Origin: Nepenthes gracilis
Taxonomy: Eukaryota > Streptophyta > Magnoliopsida > Caryophyllales > Nepenthaceae
Length of the DNA stretch: 64,000 nt
Assembly (NCBI GenBank): GCA_033239525.1
Contig: BSYO01000016.1
Location: 5,839,045-5,903,044 of the forward strand
Reading direction: 5' to 3'
Shown: piece by piece, positions 1 through 10,785 of the stretch
Position numbering within the stretch: position 1 is the stretch's first letter
Layout of the letters: each line of letters opens with the position of its first letter
Program-made: the position numbers and the translations under genes
The notes under the pieces: model-generated
What the model saw: only the letters and a program-made list of their open reading frames with translations
Told to the model about the DNA's origin: nothing
Databases searched by the model: none

Positions 1-1
1 A

Positions 2-493
2 TATGGATCAAGGCAATTAGAGGTGCATGAGAAGAATTATTCAGTTCATGACTTGGAGTTAGCTGCAGTCGTGTTTGCTCTGAAAATATGAAGACATTAT
101 CTTTATGATGAGAAGTTTCTAGTTTACTCTGATCATAAAAGTCTAAAGTATTTATTTTCACAAAAGGAATTGAATATGAGATAGAGGAGATGGATAGATT
201 TTCTAAAAGATTATGATTGTAAAATTCTCTATAAATCTAGAAAAGCTAATGTGGTGGCTGATGCTCTAAGCCGTCACTCAAGTTTCATTGCTAGACTGCA
301 GATAAAGAAAATGGAGATGTTAGATTGTCTAAAGCAATGCAATATTCAAAGATATGTGCATGGCAGTCGAATGATGTTATTGTACCTGCAGATTCAACCG
401 AAAATAATAAGAGAAATCAAAGAGAAGCAGGTAACTGATCCTTTTCTCATGAAGATTGTTGGGGAGTTGAATGAAGACTCCAGGAAGGACTTT
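2..493 (+). pseudogene. Element A pol fragment: RNase H and linker of a Ty3/gypsy chromovirus
   Basis: The frame starting at base 2 reads through a Ty3/gypsy RNase H (the [13 protein letters not shown] and [16 protein letters not shown] type blocks) and then the ADALSRH linker that precedes integrase. Two in-frame stops are visible: TGA at 89-91, where the homologous copies in this window have Trp, and TAG at 182-184. The fragment begins at the window edge and is cut at 493 by an inserted solo LTR; the same protein resumes at 4905. By similarity to the better preserved copies near 28.4 kb and 35.7 kb it belongs to the Tekay/Del type of chromovirus. The lineage name is from recall, not from a search. 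Not functional. Confidence 0.88.
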
Positions 494-760
494 TGTGAGG
501 TTCAGAAATCAAAAAGGGGCTTAAAATCGAAATAAATATTCTACTAGAGTATTTCTCTTAAAACCGGAGTGTTTTGATAAGGATGAAATCCGAAATGAAG
601 TGTAAAGGATGAAATCCATAATGATTATCACAATTGACAATCCAAAGTATTTTGACACAAGGGCCGGAGTGGCCTTATGTCTCTTGAAGCCGAAGTGGCT
701 TTACGCCACTTGAAGGCCGGACCACTTCATAGAAGTGCAAGAGGCCGGAGTGAATAATAA

Positions 761-960
761 GAGGTTGACCGGATTTGAAGAAGCTGACCGGATTCTAAAG
801 GTATTGACCAGATTTTGAAGATGTTGACCGGACTTGAGAAAAGTTGACCGCATTTTGAAGGTATTATGTTGACCGGACTCGAAGAAGTTGATCGGATTTT
901 AAAGATGTTAACTGGCCATAAGAAGGTTGACCGGCTTTAAGTGGGAGAGTTGACCGGAAT
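761..960 (+). repeat. GTTGACCGGA tandem repeat in solo LTR
   Basis: About nine imperfect units of the form GTTGACCGGATTTGAAGAA, roughly 18-27 bp each. A much shorter related stretch (GACCGAAAGGTTGACCTGA) occurs at the same LTR position in C1-C3, so the repeat expanded in this lineage only. Confidence 0.75.
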
Positions 961-1162
961 AAAGGGCAGCTAAAGACAAGGACCAACTTTACTAATTAAG
1001 AACCCAACTAGACCCTAACTAAATGAAGTAGGTGAACCACCTCGTTGGCCGTCTGAGAAGAAGTACCAGAGTAAGTAGCTTAGACTACTTACTCCTACCT
1101 AACGTTTGAGAAGAAGTACGAGATAGGTATCTTACCCCCACTTACCCCACCTAACCCCTCTC

Positions 1163-1170
1163 TATATATG
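1163..1170 (+). promoter_or_regulatory. LTR TATA box
   Basis: TATATATG followed 4 bp later by AGCTTCGATCAAGGAAGCT, whose ends (AGCTTC/GAAGCT) can pair. The same TATA-plus-hairpin arrangement recurs in all three C LTRs (TATAAATA at 21223, 30652 and 39571), which supports a core promoter with a hairpin near the transcript 5' end. The start site itself is inferred. Confidence 0.6.
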
Positions 1171-1744
1171 CTTAGCTTCGATCAAGGAAGCTAGCACGAG
1201 CAACCAGCAAGAAGAATAGTAAGGAGTAGAGAAGGAGAGAGAAGGCTTCCAGTCTGTAAGGGTGGGCGAACGACTGTCAGGCAAGTATACTTCGGACGTT
1301 ACTCTTTCTGTTTTTAAGAATATTGCAAGTGTACCCCCGGTTTTTAAGTTCATGATTTGATACTCTATTTTTAACTTCAGAATATTACAAGTGTACTCAC
1401 CCTTTTTAAGTTCATGTTTGTAATGAAAGTATACCCTGGTTTTGATGAAGTCATGTTAAAGTTTTGTTGAGTTTCCACATGAAGCATGCCATGAACTTTA
1501 CTTTGATCATCTGAATTGAGAAAGAATTTCTATTAACTGCATGTTTAAAAGAAGCCCTGTTAATTCATGATGTCTGATTATTTTATGCACGAAGTATAGT
1601 TATTTGCCGATCTGCATGAACTTCGATATTTGCATGTTTTAAGAAGTCCGTCTATTGTACGTTTAAAAAGATCTTTAGCTTGTAATGAAGCAACCTCTGG
1701 CTGTATAATAAAAGACTTTCAGCTTTTGATAAATGACCTCCGGC

Positions 1745-2262
1745 CTTATGTTATAATTTGAAATCGGCTTAAGTAAATATCGAAATCGACCTTGCACGTT
1801 AATTTGGAATCGGCCTTGTATTTATAATTTTGAAACCGGCACTTGCTCTGTAATTTTGAAATCGGCCTTATATTACGATTGAAACCGGCACTTGTATCGT
1901 AATTTTGAAATCTGCTTTTGCACTGTGATTTCAAAACCGGCCCTGTATCGTATTTTGAAACCGACATTTGTACTGTAATTTCGAAACCGGCCTTGTATCA
2001 TATTTTGAAACCAGCATTTGTACTGTGATTTCAAAATGGGCCTTGTATCATATTTTGAAACCGGCATTTGCACTTGTGATTTTGAAACCGCCTTGTATCA
2101 TATTTTGAAATCGGCCTTAATTTGAAACCGGCACTTGAATTGTAATTTGAAACCGGCACTTGTATTGTAATTTGAAACCGGCATTTGCTCTTTGACTTTG
2201 AAACCGGCCTTGTATTACAAATTTGAAACCGACATTTGTAATATAATTTTAAAACCGACTTT
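1745..2262 (+). repeat. GAAACCGGC-type tandem array in solo LTR
   Basis: Roughly twenty imperfect units of 24-27 bp built on TTTTGAAACCGGCATTTGTA. It lies at the same LTR position as the cleaner 24-bp arrays of C1, C2 and C3 and looks like an older, more diverged version of them. Short reading frames in it are artefacts of the repeat. Confidence 0.8.
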
Positions 2263-2281
2263 GTGAAGTGACATATAAGTT

Positions 2282-3804
2282 ATGCTACTGGTAAGGGTGG
2301 GCTATGTCTTCTGTTTAGTCATGAGGAGGCCAATTGCAAGGCCAAGAAGATTCGTTCTGATGCTGGTAAGCCTCCCAGGAAGCCAGCTGTGCCTAAATGC
2401 CATCCTATGCCTTCGTCCTATCCGGTTGTCTTACCTAATGAGGTTGAGTGCCCTGGCATCTCCTTGGCTGAGAAGGCTTTTGTAGAAGATCTGGAGGAGG
2501 CCCCTGCCTCTGTTTCTCCTCTTGCTGCTGCTGTTTCTTTGAATTTGGATGATGCTGTGAGTGTGGTAACCATCCTAAAGTTGTTTCTGGTGAGCCTTTG
2601 TATGGGTTGCCTAATCCAGGTTCTGAACCTGGAGTTTTAGCTTCTGTGGGTGAGGGTCATCCCAGGGATATTCTGCTGGGGGCATTAGTGCATAGCTCTA
2701 ATGGATGTGCTGGTATCCCGATTGATGAAGCTGGTCAAACCTCCAATTTTGATCTTCATGATGATTTGGATACGGATGCTTTGTTTCCCCTACAGCAAGG
2801 AGGCTATCGAGTGATAAACCAGGGGGCTGTTGGCGAGTTTCCTCTCCCTTTTGCTGATGCTACTAAATCAGCTTGAACCCCTCCATTTGTCTCCCCCGGA
2901 CTTTCAGTTTTGGAGTTTTCCTGTGGTGATCCGACTTCTTCTCCGTCTGACAAACTCAGCCCTCGCACACAGGTCTCATCCCTAAAGGAGGCTATTTCAT
3001 AATGGGGCTCTGGTGCTGATTCCCCAGTTGAGGATGATGGAATTTCCTCCAAATCAGATCATCTTGATGTTGTGGAGCCGGTGTCTTTGTTTCCCCTCTA
3101 GCAAGGAGGCAATCAGGAGACAAACCTGGGGGCTGAAGGCGGGCTTCCTGTTTCATTTGCTGATGTACTGAAGTGTGGCTTCAATATTTCTTCTGCTGAA
3201 TCATCTCGGCCCCCTCAAATTTTCTCCCACGGTCCTTCTGTTTTGGAGACTTCCATTTGTGAATAGCACCATCTTGTGGGTCCTGATTCAGATAGCAAAC
3301 TAAAGGATCTTTCGCCTTTAGCTCGTAGAGTTGCCGCTCTGATAAACTCCCTTCGTCGATCTGTTGACAATTCTGCGCATAAGGAAGAGGCCCTCCATGG
3401 CCTTACATCTTTTCCGGCTGCCAACCTTAGTCCACGTACACTGGACTCATCCCTAAAGGTGAAAAAAATCTATGATCATAAAGTGCAGCTCCTGGAAATT
3501 ATCCCATTACTATCCTCTTTTATTAAATGAAAAGGAGGTTGATAATTTGGTGGTCCGTAAGACTAGAGCTTCCAATAAAGGCAAAGGGTGATGTTGTGTC
3601 GACTCGTTTGGAGTTGTTATTTAGGTGGAATTGATCTAGTATGATCATTTTTTCTTTCTTGGCTTTCATGATTAGTGTCATGGTCTCAGGAGATTCCCTT
3701 ATTGCTATGTCCCTACTCTAAGTTGGCAAAACACTTGGAGTAGATCATAGTTGTTGTACTTTAATTTCTTTTTAATGCAATTTAATTACTTACCAAAAAA
3801 AAAA
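2282..3804 (+). mobile_element. 5'-truncated L1-like insertion with ORF1 tail (copy L1)
   Basis: Flanked by a 17-bp target duplication (GAAGTGACATATAAGTT at 2265-2281 and 3805-3821) and ending in a poly(A) tail after TTACTTACC, the marks of target-primed reverse transcription. The first 1.3 kb read, with interruptions, like the C-terminal part of a plant L1 ORF1: a zinc-knuckle remnant (LFSHEEANCKAKK) and then a Ser/Pro/Leu-rich tail ending in a basic GKG-stop near 3591. About 200 bp of 3' untranslated sequence follow, with a hairpin near 3705-3750. No reverse transcriptase is present. Several stops and frame changes make it non-coding. Confidence 0.83.
3705..3750 (+). other. 3' hairpin of L1-like copy
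   Basis: CTACTCTAAGT pairs with ACTTGGAGTAG around a 9-base loop, with CTATG/CATAG extending the stem. It is one of five copies in this window of a hairpin that sits just upstream of the TACTTACC plus A-tail end. Confidence 0.65.
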
Positions 3805-4084
3805 GAAGTGACATATAAGTTCTATGATTGGAAACCGGCTTAAGGTATATGATTTTTGAACTAAGTTTTGTGATTTGAAATCGGCTTAAAGTATATGATT
3901 TTTTAACCGGCTTTAAGATACCTGTGCACAATCTCTGAAGGATTAATAGTGATGTTTCCGACTGATACTGAAAATGGCTTTTAGTAAATGATAAGAAGAA
4001 AATGTTTCTGTTCTATTATTATGGACCCAAGACTGATATGCAGTGAGGTTAGGTTCTCCAGCATGTCTTAGAATGTTATGGTGG

Positions 4085-4316
4085 TAATCGAGAATAACTC
4101 TGTCCATGGAGTTATATGTAGTCTGCCCCTCCTCGGGGCGTTATAATAGGAGGGTAGCTTCTGTTCTGTTCTGTATTGGCCAACGCCCCCTTGGATTGGG
4201 GAATGATCTCATGAGGTGGGATCATCTGTTCTATTCTGTTTATTGCTGTTGATTGTGGAGAGATGTACACAATCTATCCTCGATTATTCGCCCCCTCTGC
4301 CAGTAGGGTCTACTGG
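4085..4316 (+). promoter_or_regulatory. Conserved LTR module (solo LTR A)
   Basis: Arms TAATCGAGAATA (4085-4096) and TATCCTCGATTA (4275-4286) enclose one CTCCTCGGGGCGTTATAA unit; CCAGTAGGGTCTACTGG (4300-4316), a 7-bp hairpin, follows. The same ordered block is found in the B, C and E LTRs although the rest of these LTRs differs. Function unknown. Confidence 0.65.
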
Positions 4317-4904
4317 TAGGATCCTATACTATGGAAGTAAGACTGACTTCTACTTTCTAAAACAAGAGTACATTGATTTCTAATTTTCGAAGCTTGATCG
4401 TTTCTATTTTTACGTCTGTATCATAATTCTGCTATTGAGTTCTATTCTGCATATATGTTTTACTACATACCTACATGTGACTTGTTGGGCCTCGACTCAC
4501 TGTTTTACTATTTTTCCCCCTCCAGAGAAGACTGTAGAATTGTGCCTGACGAAAAAGACTAGAGTTCAATCTAAAGGATTCCTGAAGATATAAAGCACTT
4601 TTGGAAGGAAGCAGTCTTGATAGAGTATATATACCAAATTGTAATTGGACCATTATGCCTATGTATGCATGATGAGTTTTTGGGTATGAATATGAATGCT
4701 TCGGCAGATTTTTAGGTCGACTTCCGCGACATATTGTTATAGATATCTTATATGGATCATAGATGGCATCTTTGATCCTGTGTTTGCATGATATGTTATA
4801 ACCAGATGAGTTGTGTGCATGTACTAAGTTACGGTACAAATTGTCTATTTCTGTCTTGACTGGCGGGATCAATTGAGGAAAAAAATGTGTTCCATCACAA
4901 CTTT

Positions 4905-5125
4905 AATGGTCGCATCGATGGAATATTAAGATTTAAGGATCGATTATGCGTACCAGACGAAAAGGAGCCGAAAGAAAAGATTTTGAAGGAAGCCCACCGT
5001 TCTCGATATACGATTCATCCGGGGATAAACAAGATATATCATGATGTAAAAGGGAGATTTTTGTGGCGAAATATGAAAAAGGAGATTGTGGACTATATAG
5101 GAAAATGCTTAGTCTATCAACAGCT
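4905..5125 (+). pseudogene. Element A pol: integrase zinc-binding region
   Basis: Resumes the pol frame cut at 493. It reads GRIDGILRF, then LCVPDEKEPKEKILKEAHRS and the CLVYQQ end of the HHCC zinc-binding domain of integrase: His in the EAHRS and IHPG motifs is kept, and the CxxC is altered to CLVY because the first Cys of the pair is kept and the second replaced. It is interrupted at 5125 by an antisense L1-like insertion and continues at 6083. Confidence 0.85.
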
Positions 5126-6065
5126 TTTTTTTTTTTGGTAAGTAAGTGTGTAATTTGGATTAAAGGGAGAAAAATTTACAAAAAAACTTATGTTATAGCT
5201 CCAAGTTATTTGACTTGGAGTTATAACATAAAACGCTGGGGCATACCCCGAACAACTGGTACATCAGAAAATTTCTCAAAAAACCTAAGAGGAACTATCA
5301 GACAAAAGAACAGAAAAAAAACAACACTGTCAAAATACAAAATCAAAAGTAAAAAGAATTACACCCGAGAAGATCGGAGCAATCCATCCGATCATCCCGC
5401 AGCAACAAACAACATCAAACGGAACAGCCGGCAACCCGAAGTACCCAAGTTTTCCAACTGCAGAGAGTACAAGGCTGCAAGCAACCAACAACAAAGATCT
5501 ATCGGCAAACGAGTGCCGTAAAAATGCGCGGCAAAAACAACCAAGATGCAACCAGATACGGCCGCCAGCCTAATCGAAAATCCATCGTGCACAAGATCTA
5601 ACCAAAGCAAGATTCAAACATCAAGAGTTGCCAATGGAGCATATATGCACCCACGCCAATCAACAGACCTCGAAGGAAATACCGCAGAGGAAGAAACTCC
5701 AGCAGCCCACAAGCCCCGAGCAGCAGAGACGATCAAAAATGAACAACTAAAGATACTGCCCATCTACCAAACCAGATAGCCAAAAGCCGAGAGCTACCCC
5801 AAGGCCAAGGAAGCAAAATCACTATCCAACATATCACAATGGAGAACAAATAACCTCATTCAGCGCCCAGCAGATATACATGCCAACTACCGCAGCCCTG
5901 TGCCCTATACGTAAAAAACCCCAGCTACCAATCCCCGAAAGCCCTCAAAGATCCGATTGCCAACCACAAACCAACCATAGAATCAGCATCAGTGAAGACC
6001 AAAACCTGCCGAACACTACAAAACAGCCCACACAATCCTACTTCCCAGTACCAACGAAAGGCAAG
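5126..6065 (-). mobile_element. Antisense L1-like non-autonomous insertion (copy L2)
   Basis: A T-run then GGTAAGTAAG at its left end is the reverse complement of the family 3' end (CTTACTTACC plus A tail). Flanks TTAGTCTATCAACAGCT (5109-5125) and TTAGTTTATCAACAGCT (6066-6082) form a 17-bp target duplication with one difference. The hairpin at 5188-5232 is nearly perfect (18 pairs with one G.U). No reverse transcriptase or ORF1 motif can be read in the 940 bp; short frames on both strands look random. Confidence 0.83.
5188..5232 (-). other. 3' hairpin of L2
   Basis: TATGTTATAGCTCCAAGT pairs with ACTTGGAGTTATAACATA around a 6-base loop; the only imperfect pair is a G.U-type one. The inner CCAAGT/ACTTGG matches the other copies, and the outer stem is different but still pairs. 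Confidence 0.75.
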
Positions 6066-6082
6066 TTAGTTTATCAACAGCT

Positions 6083-7226
6083 AAAAGCAGAAAAGAGAAA
6101 GCCATCGGGACAGCTGCAGCCAATGCCCATTCCAACTTAGAAATGGGAAGATATTGCTATGGATTTCGTATCAGATTTACCTCAGACTCAAAGGAATTAT
6201 GATGTCGTATGGGTTATTATTGATCGATTAACTAAATCGGCTCACTTTTGGCAATTCCGAACTACGTATTCTCACGATAAGTTGGCACGATTATATATAG
6301 GTGAAATTGTCAGACTTCACGGTGTCCCTGCAACCATTGTGTCAGATCGCGATCTGAGGTTTGTATCAATATTTTGGGAGAGCCTGCATAAAGAGCTAGG
6401 GACGGAATTAAAGTTTAGCACGGCATATCACCCTCAAACTAACGGCCAATCAGAACGTACCATTCAAATTTTAGAAGATATGTTAAGGGTTTCAGTGTTA
6501 GAAATGAAGGGAAATTGGGAGAATTATCTAGCTCTGGCGAAATTTGCTTATAACAACAGTTATCAAACAAGTTTAGGCATCGCACCGTTTAAAACGTTAT
6601 ATGGAAGAAAGTGCAGATCGCCGATCCACTAGGAGGAGACCAGAGATAAGAGGCTCTTAGGATCTGACATTATCAAGGAGACCACGGAGAACATTAAGCT
6701 GATTCATGAAAAGCTGAAGATCGTCCAAAGCAAACAGAAAAGCTAAAGATCGTCCAAAGCAAACAGAAAAGCTATGCAGATCAAAGAAGATCCGAACTGA
6801 AATTTGAAGTGAGTGATTATATTTTTTAAAAGTGTCACCGTCAAAAGGGACGTATAGATTTGGGGTAAAAGGAAAATTGAAGCCATGCTTTATCGGTCCT
6901 TTTGTGATTTTGGAAAGAGTTGGAGAAGTAGCTTATAGACTAGCTTTACCAACCAATTTACGGATGTTCATAACGTATTCCACGTTTCGATGCTTAGGAA
7001 ATATGTATATGACCCCACGCACGTAATCGAATATGAGCCTCTGACAATTAGTGGTGATTTATTTTATATTGAAGAACTGTTACGAATTTTGGATAAAAAG
7101 AACCAGACGCTACGCTCAAAGACTATCCCTCTTGTAAAGATCTTGTGGAAGAATCGCACTCCCGAAGAAGTAACATGGGAACGTGAAGAGGAGATCAGAA
7201 GTAAATACCCTCATTTGTTTACTTGA
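6083..7226 (+). pseudogene. Element A pol: integrase core and C-terminal domain
   Basis: Continues integrase after the L2 insertion: [13 protein letters not shown] with the first catalytic Asp, then SDRDLRFVS with the second, then HKELGTELKFSTAYHPQT with the catalytic Glu, and the GRKCRSPIH motif. A TAG at 6630-6632 replaces the Trp of the related copies. A 28-bp segment at 6717-6744 is duplicated at 6746-6773 and shifts the frame. The C-terminal part reads GPFVILERVGEVAYRLALP and ends near SKYPHLFT at 7226, the usual end of this chromovirus pol. The polypurine tract follows 45 bp later. Confidence 0.87.
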
Positions 7227-7270
7227 GGTATGTACTTTTATTTAATTTCGAGGATAAAATTTTTATAAGT

Positions 7271-7279
7271 GGGGGAGAA
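7271..7279 (+). other. Polypurine tract of element A
   Basis: GGGGGAGAA directly before the TG of the LTR at 7280; the same AGGGGAGAA tract precedes the C2 LTR at 30315 and a variant precedes C3 at 39227. Plus-strand priming site for reverse transcription. Confidence 0.85.
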
Positions 7280-9375
7280 TGTAATATATCAAATATTTCT
7301 ATTCAATTTAGCTGGGCTTATTTAAGTAATTAATTAATTAATTATTTATTTTTGGGTAATTTAGAGAGTGATAAAAAAAATTAAAAAATTAAATTAATAT
7401 TATAAAATTTTTAGAGGGTATTTGGGATTATTGGGCCGGCACCCAGGGTGTGCCCGTTCGGTTGCCCAAGCACCGATTTATGTTTTCGGATCAAAAGAAA
7501 AAGATATATATATATATAATGTAAATAATAATAATAACAAAAAGAATAAAAAAAAGGGGGGGAGCTGAAATTTCAAGAAGCTTTGGGAGGCAGCCAATTA
7601 TATATATATATATAGTATAGTATAATAATAATAATAATAATAATAAGATGAAACAATAGAAAAGGGGGAGAAGGGAGGAAAAATGGGAAAGCAGGGAGGG
7701 TTTTGGCGAGGAAGAAGGGAAGAAGGGAGAAGAGAAAAAAGATGGGAATAAAGCCGTTCAGTCCATTCAGAGCAAAGAAAACAGTGAATCAGGCAGAGGA
7801 AGTGTACCCTAACCATTTATTTTAGTTTTTATTAATTTTAGTTAATTTAAAAATCTCTCTCTTTCGAAATTTGTATGTAATACCCCATATTTTTCATATT
7901 TATCATGATATTATGAATAAATGCATGAATTTTCATATGTATTGTGATTGGTGCAGTCATTTTTAGTGTAAATATTATGTATCGCGTTCAAAAAATCCTC
8001 CATGGCACTGTTCATTACTGTTCATCCGAGAATTAAAAAAGTATATATATGAGAAATAAATGGAAAATAAATAAAAAGGGAGATATGGGTATATGGAAAA
8101 TAAATAATAAGAAAATTGGACCAAGGATCGTTCAGCAGGTAACATCCTTTGGCTTGCCATGAATATCGCGGTGGAGACCCAAGGACACCCTGGCCATGTG
8201 TCCTTGCTGCTTACGGGAAGCGGGCGATATTCGTAGCAAGCCTTAGGAAATTACAGTGGTAATCGAGGATAACTCTGTCCATGGAGTTACACGTGGTCCG
8301 CCGTCCTCGGGGCGTTGTATAAGAAGGAAAAGAATCAAGATCGCCGTCCTCGGGGCGTTGTACAAGGAGAAAAAGAATCAAGATTGCCGATCTCGGGGCA
8401 TTGTATAAGGAGGAAAAAGAACCACGAATTATGAAAATGAATGGATGATCCCCATGATAAGGACACAGGAAATGATGCATGCATGAATATGAACCAAGGC
8501 CTTTGATTGTATGGATTGAATACAATCTATCATCGATTATTCGCTCTCTCCACTAGTAGGGTCTACTAGCCCTGGTCTCTCAAGATAAATAAAGAATAAG
8601 AATGAAGAAAACGAACTCAAGAATAATTTAAGTGTCATATGAAAATATGCATTCCATCATTTGCATTAATGCATGCATGTTATTCTCCAAGCCTTTCTTA
8701 TAAATTCTTTCTATATAAGTATATATGCAATTCTTGTCAATATTGTTATGGTACCTTGCTAAACTTCCTGCTCACCCCTCTGTTATTTATTTACCCTCAG
8801 ATAACTCCGATGAGTTGATTCCTGACGAAAAAGAGTGAATATCAAGATTATCTGCAGGAAAAGCTTTTGATTTTGAAGACTAGTGCATAGTATAGTAGTT
8901 ATATTGATGTATGTATATGTATGGTTCATGTTTTGTCTAAGTATTGTAAACCTATGATATGATGTGGATGTATGTGGTACTGTAAACATAGTATGCTTCC
9001 GCAGATATATTTTTGGATTATGCATGTTAGACGGTATCTCTCACGATCCAATATAGTAACTGAGATTACTGTATTAGTTTGTGATCCTGTGGAGGAATAT
9101 TGATTATTCATTGCAGATGAGTAGTAATAGATTTTTAGATGTGTGTGGATATGTTGAGAATTTGAAAGGGTCAAAATTTAGTGTTGTTGATATTTGACAA
9201 GTATTTACAGGTTATTATTGTTAGGTTGTATTTTTGATTTTCATTCAATTACAGAAGAAACTCTATCGAAATTTTTGTAGAATCATTAAGTAAATATTAT
9301 GTATTAATTACCAAGTCATTAGAGTTTATATGTCATTAACGGAGGGTCTTAAAGGATAGAACCCGTTTCGTTACA
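7280..9375 (+). mobile_element. Shared LTR between elements A and B
   Basis: Starts TGTAATATATC after the polypurine tract of A and ends CGTTTCGTTACA two bases before a primer binding site, so this 2096-bp LTR is at once the 3' LTR of A and the 5' LTR of B. It contains (TA)n and (AAT)n microsatellites at about 7507-7530 and 7595-7645, the conserved arm-and-repeat module at 8260-8569 and a CCTGACGAAAAAGAG block near 8821 that also occurs in the other LTRs. Its sequence outside these blocks is unlike the C LTRs, so it is a different family sharing conserved modules. Confidence 0.87.
8260..8569 (+). promoter_or_regulatory. Conserved LTR module (B), three GC-rich units
   Basis: Arms TAATCGAGGATA (8260-8271) and TATCATCGATTA (8528-8539) enclose three 43-bp units that start at 8300, 8343 and 8386 with GCCGTCCTCGGGGCGTTGTA. 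CTAGTAGGGTCTACTAG (8553-8569) forms a 7-bp hairpin; compared with the solo LTR A copy, one base in each arm has changed together (C-G to T-A). Confidence 0.68.
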
Positions 9376-9377
9376 AA

Positions 9378-9388
9378 TGGTATCAGAG
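9378..9388 (+). other. Primer binding site of element B
   Basis: TGGTATCAGAG, complementary to the 3' end of plant initiator tRNA-Met, two bases after the LTR end at 9375. Confidence 0.9.
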
Positions 9389-9562
9389 AAAAGAGATGCC
9401 TTAGGATTAATCGATCTCATTGCGGAAGCTTAGGTTCGGTCTAAGTTGTGATGGGATAAGGGTAGCTAAGATTTGATTAACGATTTAGGTGATCATTCCA
9501 TGATTAAATTGAGCATTTGCCATCTCTTATCTATATTCTGACATTTGACTATGTATTTCTAG

Positions 9563-10741
9563 ATGGCTCATAGTAGAAGAAGCACAAGCAATAGGGCAGA
9601 ATCTAATACCCCTCAAGATCGAGAGGTAGTATATTTGAACGTCTTGGAAAGAATGACGAATATGCTTAAAGCAATGGAGCGACGTCAAATGACTCTGATT
9701 CTTGCTCCGACCCTGCCCCCAGCGAATCCTGGGCCGTCAGCCTATGAAAAATTTACAGCAAAATGGGTACCTGAGTTTCTAGGAGAACCGGATCCTGTAA
9801 AAGCTGATATCTGGATCCGAAGACTAAAGAAAGTATTTACAGTTATCCAGTGTTCAGAACAGGAGAAAGTTACATTTTCAGCTTATAAATTGGAAGGGGA
9901 AGCCGATAACTGGTGGGCTACAAGACAAAGGGCTTTTGGAATTCCTGAGGAAGAAATCACCTGGGAAATGTTTGAAGAAGCCTTTAGGGAGAAATACTTT
10001 CCTTCTAGTCTCCAAGACCAGAAGGAAGAGGAATTTATGAGAATGAGACAAGGGAATCGTACCGTGGCAGAATATGATGCAAAATTCACTGAATTGTCCC
10101 GGTACGCACCCTACATTGCAGAAGACGAGACGAGGAAAGCGAAGAAATTTCTAGAAGGGCTAAGGGATGAGATCAGGAGACAGTTGGTGACCTTGAAACT
10201 TCCGACGTACACCGAGATTTCAGATCAAGCCCTGATCTTTGAGAAGGAATTGGAGACTGAAAGGTTCTTTACAAAGAGAGCAGCTAGCCGGATGAGTGGT
10301 GCAGGATCTGGATCAGGCCCCGTGGGATCTTCCAAAAGGACAAAGACGATAGAAAAAGAGAAAGGCCCCGCCAAAGTTCAATTTGTGACCAGCTCCCAGG
10401 CGTCCATGGGAAACTGTACTTATTGTGGAAGGAACACCCGGGAAAGCCGTGTTTAAAATTAACTGGTGCTTGTTTTAACTGTGGGTAGAAAGGACATATG
10501 ATTAAAGATTGCCCCCAACCAAAGAGGCTGGAAGAAAAGAAGCCTACCGTTCCAGCCCGAGCTTTTGTTGTGACAGTTTCAGATGCTGAAGCGGCACCAA
10601 ACATAGTTGAAGGTACACTTCTTATTTGTGGTATATCTGCTTCTGTTCTATTTGATTCTGGGTCCACACATTCCTTTATTTCTCCACAATTTGCATACTA
10701 TATTACCTCGACCCCGAAAATTTTAGAGTATTCACCGTATG
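9563..10741 (+). pseudogene. Element B gag and protease N-terminus (frameshifted)
   Basis: ATG at 9563 opens a 297-codon frame with a Ty3/gypsy gag (retrotransposon gag domain near residues 95-190, with the GEADNWW and FLEGLRDEIRRQL blocks). A frame change near 10430 leads into stop at 10454. In the other frame the zinc knuckle CX2CX4HX4C follows, but its TAG at 10489 replaces a Gln codon. The aspartic protease start is readable at 10620-10700 with the active-site motif LFDSGSTHSFIS. At about 10741 the protease runs straight into the last 44 bp of an LTR, so reverse transcriptase and the rest of pol are deleted. Gag is the best preserved copy in the window and keeps its start codon. Confidence 0.87.
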
Positions 10742-10785
10742 TGTCATTAACGGAGGGTCTTAAAGGATAGGACCCGTTTTGTTAC
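10742..10785 (+). repeat. LTR terminal fragment after deletion in B
   Basis: TGTCATTAACGGAGGGTCTT through TTTTGTTACA repeats the last 44 bp of the LTR ending at 9375, with a few substitutions. It is fused to protease at a point where both parents read TATGT(GT)CATT, which suggests deletion by short homology. Confidence 0.8.

Larger units (their letters stand above)
494..4899 (+). mobile_element. Solo LTR inserted in element A pol (TSD ACTTT)
   Basis: Begins TGTGAGGTTC and ends TTCCATCACA, so it has the TG..CA ends of an LTR. The 5 bp ACTTT at 489-493 is repeated at 4900-4904, and removing 494-4904 restores the pol reading frame between RNase H and integrase. It is 4406 bp, of which about 1.5 kb is a later L1-like insertion at 2282-3804, leaving roughly 2.9 kb. 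It is related to, but diverged from, the C LTRs near 30.3 and 39.2 kb: same start, same TATA and hairpin region, same GAAACCGGC-type tandem zone and same end. No internal domain remains, so it is a solo LTR left by LTR-LTR recombination. Confidence 0.88.

Noticed and set aside
5330..5610. Minus-strand frames of 72-73 codons with hydrophobic residues in L2
   Set aside because: They overlap in two frames, lack conserved domains, and lie in the non-coding 3' region of the L1-like family.
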